Below are positions 11,529 through 22,222 of a stretch of 64,000 bases of DNA, in pieces. Numbering within the stretch: the stretch's first letter is position 1; every line of letters starts with the position of its first letter. The stretch lies in assembly GCA_029582265.1 (NCBI GenBank), contig CM055830.1:23978163-24042162 (forward strand), written 5' to 3'. The notes under the pieces are model-generated. The model ran no database searches. It worked only from the letters and a program-made list of their open reading frames with translations, and had not been told where the DNA came from. Position numbers and translations under genes: made by a program. Source of the stretch: Zoroaster sp. YZ-2022 (Eukaryota > Echinodermata > Asteroidea > Forcipulatida > Zoroasteridae).

Positions 11529-14500
11529 GTACATTTGTAGGATTTAGACTTACTGCTTATTGCTTAATACTTAAGTTGTATAGCTATTGTTTTATTTTAC
11601 TCTTACAGACCGAAGAAGTGGACAGAAAAGGGTCAACGCACAAGAGGTCATCGTCATGGGGAAGCGCAGACAACCTGAAGGAAGTAAGAATGAGCTAGTC
11701 GGAAAATACATGTTCACTGTGTTGGTTTGAAACACATTTATTTTCAGCACATACCATGGCATTAAAATCTTATTTACACTATTGGTAATCATCGACAAAT
11801 TACACCGACGTGTGTAGGTCAAAATTAAATCAATTGTTTATCACCCGACTCAAGAATTTCATCAAAGTCAACAAATTACTTGTTCTCACCATTTGTAACT
11901 GAAAGCATACTTGTAAGTTGGTGATTGTATCAAATATCTCTTGAAATCTTTCTGTCTAAGGTGTCTGAGGTGTCATTTCAGTCAAATTAGTAAAATTGTT
12001 GCCCAAAAATTCAACATTAGAGAATGAATACAAACAGTCTCAATGTATTTTCATTATTGTCCCTTTAATCAAACAACATAATAATCTGGAAGTTTCACAG
12101 GTTGTATATATATATGTACAGTGTCCATGTTTGTCTTGATTCAAACATAGTAAGTTTACTTTGAGAAGCAGTTTTACAAATATTACCGATGTTGTAGCAT
12201 AAAGATTAATGTTGTGTGCAAAATAAACATAGACTCAGTTACATGTAGCTCTATGGTAAAATGTCATGTGAAGCTTCGGTCTCGGCTGAACTAAATCAAT
12301 ATAACAGATTTTTCAAGGCACGGTCTAGAGGCCCTGAACAATGCATCTTAAAAGAAATGTGATCAAACTCATTAGTGTGATAGACTGTACAATGTATAAC
12401 ATATACATGCAAGTCATTCGCGTACAATGCACATGTAAGTTATACATTGTGCAAGTCGCTATAAAATATTGCTTCTAAATTGGCAAACGCCATTCTCAAG
12501 AGTGAATGCATTGATAATGAACATGAGTTGATGGCAGACGGCCCATCCATATTGCTGTAACTAGCTAATATATCATTTACAATTTATGTTCCTTTGACAT
12601 TGTGGCCATATATTTATAAAACATGGAAAGTCGCAAAACATAATGCATGATGGACTTCAAAAAAAGACTCGCAGTTTGGTGATACATTGTGTTTACAATA
12701 CATGAATGCATAATACATGATCTGAATCTAGACAGCCAGCATAACCCCCTCCCCCCCCCCCATGTACTTTTCACAGCTTTTGTGGGTATTTGTGCTAGTT
12801 TGCTTTATTGAGGGTATTGTACATGCACAGAATATTGCCAAGAGAGTCTAGACTTGATTAGCAAATAGGCTATTTTTCAGGTCTCATTACCTTGTGTTTG
12901 TTTTAAACATATTGTATGATAATGATGATGCTTGTATAGTGTAACATGATACTGTATCGTTTCGGTTTGCGGTAACACCATGTGTTTATCTCAACTAACG
13001 TGAAGCTGAGGTACAGGTTCTGAAAAGAACCGTATCGTACAACTCGTATCTCAACCTTCGTTAAGTGAGAAAGGTTCAAGGGAGAACCAATTTCGGGCAA
13101 CTCGTTTTTTCTCTACTGTCGCTAAGTGAGAAATATGGTTCAGGGAGAACCATGGGGACTTCACGGGTTAATATGGTTCAGGGAGAACCATGGGGACTTC
13201 ACGGGTTATTCTCAACGTTTCGATTAGCCTGCTCTAACATGTCTAATCTTCTTCAGGAGAATGAAGAGGTTTGCCGATGCAACTCCTTAAGTAGTATTTG
13301 CTGGGATTATGTGTAGAATGGGAAGTGTTCCGATTGGTGCTACTGTTGTGAGATGTGTTGTGATTGGTTGCCACCGTGGCATTATTCTTGTTGTGTGTGT
13401 TTCCTGCTGTGTGTGAGTTGCCTGCTCGCTGAGGCGTATCAGTTGACAGTGGGGTGTGGGTGTTGGTGGATGGTAGGATTGAATGCCAAATGTTGCTGAT
13501 CAAATAGTCCCCATGGTTCTCCCTGAACCATATTTCTCACTTAGCGACAGTAGAGAAAAAACGAGTTGCCCGAAATTGGTTCTCCCTTGAACCTTTCTCA
13601 CTTAACGAAGGTTGAGATACGAGTTGTACGATACGGTTCTTTTCAGAACCTGTACCTCAACTTCACGTTAGTTGAGATAAACACATGGTGTTACCGCAAA
13701 CCGAAACGATATCGATATTCCACCATGCAAAGCCTCAAAACTTATATGATACTGTATGTACATACATGTACAATGCACATGTACAATGTACAATGTACAA
13801 TGTACATGCATTGGTAATAAACCAAACTATAAACGCTTGGGATTTTCAGTGTTATTATGTAAATCTATTCACACCGTGCCTGAGCTGTTGAGGGCACATC
13901 TTGTTTGACCACTGTGGGTGAAAAGGCAGTGATAGTGCGTCGCATTTGGCGTATTTTGAAGTTGATGTGCGTACACGCGGAATATCTCCAGCGATCATTG
14001 GCTGGTAGTACACGCGTGCTTAGTACCATAACATACGCACATAAAGTGTACGCACAACGCTCACACGACGCCAAAGTGGCTATCATCAAGACACTGGGTG
14101 TAAATTCACCGCTAGAGGGCTACGATGTGCACTGAGCGGATACCGTCTCTCAATGCTCTCTCAAAACCAATTCAAACCCTAATAACTTCATTTTGTTGCA
14201 TTCTGACATCCATAACAAGCTACATGTATATATGTAGATTGAGAAATTGTAGGAAATACATAACATAAATATACCTTCCACCCTTAAAACGAAGTTGTAT
14301 GTTCATTAACCTACAGGTTTTTTCAATGAAGTACATATTTTGTATGTTGAAAAGTATAAAATAATTTAATAACTGTTTTGATTAACATTGCTTTTGACCA
14401 TGTGTTCAAGTTAATGAACTATCTGAAATAGGGCCTAATTGTTGGTTTTTATCTATTGTTTATTTAATAACAGAAACTAAGGCAGCAGCTTCGTAAACAG

Positions 14501-17500
14501 GGTAATCGCCAGTCTACTGTCAGCACTCAACGTGCTTCCCCTGTACATGCTAATCATTCCACTTATACAGCACCCTCAAGCAGCCCATCAGCACCAGCCA
14601 ATCAGACGTTGCCTCGATCTACTGCCATCCCTGTGCCTAATAATTCCTTGAAGGCACCTACTCTTAAGATAAGAGGAAGTGTGGAAGGTTTAAATCAAGA
14701 GATAGAGAGACTAGTCCTTCAAGGAGTACATCAAGAAGATGAAGGAGAAAAGGTAAATATAATAAGTTATGTAAATTGCACTTTGACGTAAGAAATGTTT
14801 CTTAGCATGTAAGCAAACGCTCATAGGAAAGAGGTGTGTTAATAGCAATAGGATGTAAGCAAACGCTCATAGGAAAGAGGTATGTTAATAGCAATAGGAT
14901 GTAAGCAAACGCTCATAGGAAAGAGGTATGTTAATAGCAATAGGATGTAAGCAAACGCTCGTAGGAAAGAGGTATGTTAATAGCAATAGGATGTAAGCAA
15001 ACGCTCACAGGAAAGAGGTATGTTAATAGCAATAGGATGTAAGCAAACGCTCGTAGGAAAGAGGTATGTTAATAGCAATAGGATGTAAGCAAACGCTCGT
15101 AGGAAAGAGGTATGTTAATAGCAATAGGATGTAAGCAAACGCTCCTAGGAAAGAGGTATGTTAATAGCAATAGGATGTAAGCAAACGCTCGTAGGAAAGA
15201 GGTATGTTAATAGCAATAGGATGTAAGCAAACGCTCGTAGGAAAGAGGTATGTTAATAGCAATAGGATGTAAGCAAACGCTCGTAGGAAAGAGGTATGTT
15301 AATAGCAATAGGATGTAAGCAAACGCTCGTAGGAAAGAGGTATGTTAATAGCAATAGGATGTAAGCAAACGCTCGTAGGAAAGAGGTATGTTAATAGCAA
15401 TAGGATGTAAGCAAACGCTCGTAGGAAAGAGGTATGTTAATAGCAATAGGATGTAAGCAAATGCTCATAGGAAAGAGGTATGTTAATAGCAATAGGATGT
15501 AAGCAAACGCTCGTAGGAAAGAGGTATGTTAATAGCAATAGGATGTAAGCAAACGCTCATAGGAAAGAGGTATGTTAATAGCAATAGGATGTAAGCAAAC
15601 GCTCGTAGGAAAGAGGTATGTTAATAGCAATAGGATGTAAGCAAACGCTCGTAGGAAAGAGGTATGTTAATAGCAATAGGATGTAAGCAAACGCTCATAG
15701 GAAAGAGGTATGTTAATAGCAATAGGATGTAAGCAACGCTCATAGGAAAGAGGTATGTTAATAGCAATAGGATGTAAGCAAACGCTCATAGGAAAGAGGT
15801 ATGTTAATAGCAATAGGATGTAAGCAAACGCTCGTAGGAAAGAGGTATGTTAATAGCAATAGGATGTAAGCAAACGCTCATAGGAAAGAGGTATGTTAAT
15901 AGCAATAGGATGTAAGCAAACGCTCGTAGGAAAGAGGTATGTTAATAGCAATAGGATGTAAGCAAACGCTCATAGGAAAGAGGTATGTTAATAGCAATAG
16001 GATGTAAGCAAACTCATAGGAAAGAGGTATGTTAATAGCAATAGGATGTAAGCAAATGCTCATAGGAAAGAGGTATGTTAATAGCAATAGGATGTAAGCA
16101 AACGCTCGTAGGAAAGAGGTATGTTAATAGCAATAGGATGTAAGCAAACGCTCGTAGGAAAGAGGTATGTTAATAGCAATAGGATGTAAGCAAATGCTCA
16201 TAGGAAAGAGGTATGTTAATAGCAATAGGATGTAAGCAAACGCTCGTAGGAAAGAGGTATGTTAATAGCAATAGGATGTAAGCAACGTCGTAGGAAAGAG
16301 GTATGTTAATAGCAATAGGATGTAAGCAAACGCTCGTAGGAAAGAGGTATGTTAATAGCAATAGGATGTAAGCAAACGCTCATAGGAAAGAGGTATGTTA
16401 ATAGCAATAGGATGTAAGCAAACGCTCGTAGGAAAGAGGTATGTTAATAGCAATAGGATGTAAGCAAACGCTCGTAGGAAAGAGGTATGTTAATAGCAAT
16501 AGGATGTAAGCAAACGCTCGTAGGAAAGAGGTATGTTAATAGCAATAGGATGTAAGCAAATGCTCATAGGAAAGAGGTATGTTAATAGCAATAGGATGTA
16601 AGCAAACGCTCGTAGGAAAGAGGTATGTTAATAGCAATAGGATGTAAGCAAACGCTCGTAGGAAAGAGGTATGTTAATAGCAATAGGATGTAAGCAAACG
16701 CTCGTAGGAAAGAGGTATGTTAATAGCAATAGGATGTAAGCAAACGCTCGTAGGAAAGAGGTATGTTAATAGCAATAGGATGTAAGCAAATGCTCAGAGG
16801 AAAGAGGTATGTTAATAGCAATAGGATGTAAGCAAACGCTCGTAGGAAAGAGGTATGTTAATAGCAATAGGATGTAAGCAAACGCTCGTAGGAAAGAGGT
16901 ACATGTATGTTAATAGCAATAGGATGTAAGCAAACGCTCGTAGGAAAGAGGTATGTTAATAGCAATAGGATGTAAGCAAACGCTCGTAGGAAAGAGGTAT
17001 GTTAATAGCAATAGGATGTAAAGGTATGTTAATAGCAATAGGATGTAAGCAAACGCTCATAGGAAAGAGGTACTGTATGTAAATAACACTGTTTTGTAAA
17101 TAATAATTAATGATGCTACACGTACAAGGTTCACTTTATCTTGTTGAGGGTTACTGGTGCAGTGTGTGCTACATGTATGTACACACTACTGCTTATATGG
17201 GTTTTTTGTATTACGGACCCACTACCCAAAAATCTCAGATTTTGGGGGTTTCCCCCCCCATTATCTGCCCAACTTAAGAAGAAAAAATTCTGATATCCAA
17301 GTAACATGTTGAAGTTCATATTGCCAGTGTCTCTGCTTGATCTTCGTATGGTGATGTGTATGGTGCCTTGCATGACAAATAAATAAGTGGATTAATTATT
17401 TGTTTTACTACACGTACTTGTAGAATATTTATTTCAGGTCTTTGGTGTAACATTTGTGTTGGGGTCAATACAATTACACTGTGTGTTGATGTGTATTGAT

Positions 17501-20500
17501 ATCAATTATTTTGTAAAGTGGCCCTCGTTTTACAAATGTCTGCCGTTTGAATTGCACCTGCTGTGATATTACAGGTACATGTATGTATATATTGTGGTTA
17601 TTACTATACAGAGAGGAATCCTTATACAAACTCAGGAACCAACATCAGATGGACGCCGTGCACCACCCCCTGTCCTACACACTAATGACACTGGTACTCA
17701 GACACCTGCAGAGAACCAGGATGATGGTAATATTAGTGAAGAGACAGGTAGCAGAGGATCAGATAGTCGTAGTCACTCTACATCACCAACCTTTCAAATG
17801 GATGGCTCACCATCGCGACCTTCTAGTAGGTCAAGCTCTACGGGTAATGGGGAGGTCAAGGGAGAAAAAGGTCAGTTAAGTGCAACACCATACCAACATC
17901 ATGGAGCCCACTCAAAATGTTCACTATAGTAGTTATTCATTAGGAATTATAATTCAACAATTTTCAGTTTAAAATTCTTTTTTGCACCATTACCATCATG
18001 CTTAGCTTCAAATCATGTATTCACAAAGAAAAATTTACTTGAGTGGGATTTGAACCTGTAACCTCAGGGTTAATGCACTCTACCAAATTAACCATCTAGC
18101 CCTATGTTGGCGGTCTCCTTATTTTGTCAATATTGTTTAGAGGCACTAGTCAGAAGTCATAGAACCAAAGCACGCCGTATAGCCAGGGATCATGTCCCAA
18201 CATGGGAAGCCGCAGTCTAAGGATCTCTAGAAGAGAATGCAACTTTTTTTATTATTATTAATTTTATTTATTGGCCACAATGCTGGTAATTCAAGAAATA
18301 GTAGTCAAGGGTTTGGTATTTACAATGTATTTAGTATTTGATATATACATGTAGTAGTTATCTACTGTTTGGTCTATTGGCCAATGAGATACATGTAGAA
18401 TCATTGTCACACATGTATTTGATTCCTCAAACCTTGTATCTGAGTCAAAGTCCGAGTCCCCAGTTTTGTGTCCGAGTACGAGTCTTGAAGGTCGAGTCGT
18501 AGTCACGAGGCATGAATGCTGAATCCAAGTCACTAGTCCTGTAAAAGTGATTTTTTTTTTTTGCAAGGAATTCAAATATTGGATCCAGATGGCAAACTTT
18601 ACCATGCATCAGTTCTGCCCATTACAATTCTGTGTATTGTAACCATTTATTTTGAATGATCACTTATTTAGATAAGATATGGTACTTATATTAACATGTT
18701 CATTTCAGGTAACATGTTGAATAAGTTTATGTCAAGCATCAATATACAGTAATGTTCCAAGTGAAAGAAACAACAGACGTGGGACTGTCAGTGCTGTAAA
18801 AGAGGAATGCACTACATACATGTGTACATCTTGGTTGATGCTCATATTCTTCATGAACTGAGCTGTGATTGGTAACTACAATTCATTCTCATTGATGACA
18901 GCTTGATCATTTTCCTCATCTTTCTTGTTCTTAGGAGAATCTTCCCCAGATTTGCAGAGTTCAAAGTATGCATCCTCTCCAAGTCACAATAACACTTATC
19001 AACTAACAAGAGACCCACCTGATGGCTGTGAGAAAGTACGATCTATTGAAGAGCCGAGGTATATTATTCAGTGTATCTCAACAAATCTTTCTGTCCCAGT
19101 AGGTTTCTATGTAATATATTTTGCACTTTTTGAACAGAAAGTGTTTTACAAAATGTTGTATACTTTAGATAGAAATGATCTAGATAGATCTATACAATGA
19201 CGTTTTGGGAATTACTGAAAACCATATGCACAATGTTTGGATCTCACTGATCTGAAACTTTCACTGACAGTCCGTTTTTATATCATTCTTTGCATGCCTG
19301 CACGTTTTTACTGACATGTGACTTTATATTTGTTTTACACTTTACCGATTGTAATTCTACCTGAGAGGTTTGTTGTAAATGTGCTGGTTACACATACAGT
19401 GTAACATCCACAAACATCTTGCCTTCAGTGCTTTCATGTTCTAATGATGCCAGGAATCTATAAGGATGTCCGACACTGTAAATTAATTTCAATCATTTTT
19501 TGAGATATGAACTTTACCATGCTTCTATTAGCATGATTCACAAGTGTACAGTATGGTATTGATTATTTACATTATATGACATTGTAAAGTACAATTAGAC
19601 ACATCTAGATATGCCTAGAGAATGTTGATATCTTAATTGAGCAAAACGCAATTTAATTGAAAGTATTTTGTACAAGGAAACTGCAGCAGACAACACATGG
19701 ATCAAATACTTGGTGCCAGTATACAGTGTTGGTAAAATGTCTGTAAATGCATCCATACTTTAAAAAAATCACAATATATAAAACTATTCAATGGTTTCTT
19801 TGTTCATTCTAATATATATTGTTAGTACATAGTTTTAAGTTAAAAATTAAAACTTTTCAAAAATTAACTTCGCTTTTGTACATAAACTACATGTATTTCC
19901 AATTGATTACCATTGATTATGGAGTGCCATGGTCGAGCGGTTTAGTGCATTGGATTTGTGTTCTGATGGCTGAGTCGTCAGAATGTGGGTTCGAATCCCA
20001 ACCGCGACCATGGTGCTTGTGTCCTTGAGCAAGACACTTTACCATAATTGCTTCTCTCCACCCAGGGGTTAAATGGGTACCTGTGAGGGCAGAGTTGGTT
20101 GTTGTGTTTGATTAGCCCTATATGCACTGTAATGGCAGCAATTGAGCTGAGATGATTTCAGGAATGATTTATGAGCCTGATGAACAGGGGTAATAATATA
20201 AAGCGCCTTGAGCATCAGTTTGGTGGATACGTGCGCTATATAAGTCCACATTATTATTTCGCGTTAGCACAGCATGAAAAGAAAGATCTTGTTTTCCTTT
20301 CTGCCGGTTACACTTTGAGTCAAGCTACGTCCCGTAGCCTTAGATCTCAAGTGTCTTTCGCAGAATCTTTGCTGTCCCTAAGAGTGCCACCTTCTGTAGT
20401 AATTCTACTCTAACAGATGTTCCTATCTCCTTGAGATGTTTCTCCAACGCCTTCGGGATTGTACCCAGTGCTCCCACTACCACAGGAATAACCTTCGCCT

Positions 20501-22156
20501 TGACTTGCCACAGCTTGCGGAGTTCTCTCGCTAAATCCTGATATTTCTGTACTTTCTCCTTCTCCTTCGAAGCTACTCTACTATCACCCGGCACAGCTAC
20601 ATGTATATCAATAAGATGAGACATCTTCTCATGCTTATCCAAGACAACAACATCCGGCCGTCTATGTTCTATAACATGATCTGTCTGGATGTTGAAGTCC
20701 CAGAGAATCTTGACATGGTCCGTTTCTTCAACCTTTTCCGGCACATGGTCGTACCACTTCGATTGCACCTTGACACCATACTTCTTACACAGATCCCAAT
20801 GGATCACCTTGGCCAACTTGTCGTGTCTGCCTTTGTACTCTGTCTGAGCATGCACTTTGCATTCGCTGACAATGTGAAATACAGTCTCCTCCGCCGCATT
20901 GCACATTCTGCACATAGAAGAGACATCTGACTTCTCGATCCTTGCCTTCATCACATTCGTCGGCAGAGACTGGTCTTGCGCTGCAGTAATCAGACCCTCG
21001 GTTTCTTTCTTTAGTTCTCCTCTCCTCAACCATTCCCAATTCTTGCTACTTGCCACTTCTTCGGTACATCTCAGGAATCGGCCGTGAAGTGGTTTTTCCT
21101 GCCAATTTCGTGTTCTTTCTTCTCTTCTTTGATTCTTATACTCCTTTGGACCTAATTCGTCTGCCTTCATGTATTTCCGCACAACCTTCAACAACTTTTC
21201 CCGAGTACTTGTTACATGACGCTGCAAGCTCCTCTCGATGTTAACGCTGTCTGATACACTAAGTAACCCTCTTCCGCCCTCTGACCTCGGTAGATAGAGT
21301 CTGCTGACATTCGACCGTGGATGTAACATACCGTACATCGTCATCACTTTCCTCGTTTTCCTGTCAGCAACATCTAGATCTGCCTTAGTTCACTCGACAA
21401 TTCCCGCACTGTATCTCATTAGTGACACAGCCCAAGTGTTGATCGCCTTTATCATATTCCCTCCATTCAGCTTGGACTTCAAGCACTTCTTCACTCGTCT
21501 TATATACTCTTTCTTAAGTCTCTCTTTCGATTCCTCGTGCAGTACATGATCTGCTTCAAGCACTCCAAGATACTTATAACTTTCTTCTTCACCCAACGCC
21601 CTCAATTGTGTGCCGTCTGGTAAAGCAATTCCATCCGAATGTACCCTTTTACCCCTCTTCATGGTCATCGCAGCACATTTCTCCAGAGCAAACTTCATGC
21701 CGATGTCATCGCTGAAGATCCGTACAGTCTGCACCAAGGAATCAATCTCTTTCTCGTTCTTCGCAAACAACTTCAGGTCGTCCATGAAGAGCAGATGATT
21801 AATCCTGCATCCATCCTTCGTCATCTCGTATCCCGCACCAACCTTCCGCAAAATCATCGTCAAAGGGAACAGCGCCAAAACAAACAACAGTGGAGACAGA
21901 GAATCGCCCTGGAAAATACCTCGTCTGATGTTTACCTTACCAAGACATTCATCACTGGCCATCAGATTTGTTCTCCATGTCTTCATGCTCTCACCCAGAA
22001 GACATTTCACCGCATCAGCTGCCCCTATCATATCCAAACATTCCATAATCCATGAGTGTGATAGCATGTCGTATGCCTTCTTGTAATCTATCCACGCCAT
22101 GGCCAGATTAGTTTTCCTGTTCCTACAGTCCTTTAGCACCGTCTTATCAATTATCA

Positions 22157-22222
<66 letters not shown>

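Noticed and set aside
12903..13100. Two identical small proteins on opposite strands (12903-13100 and 13566-13817)
   Set aside because: They are the same sequence in the two arms of the 220-bp palindrome, with no independent support as genes.
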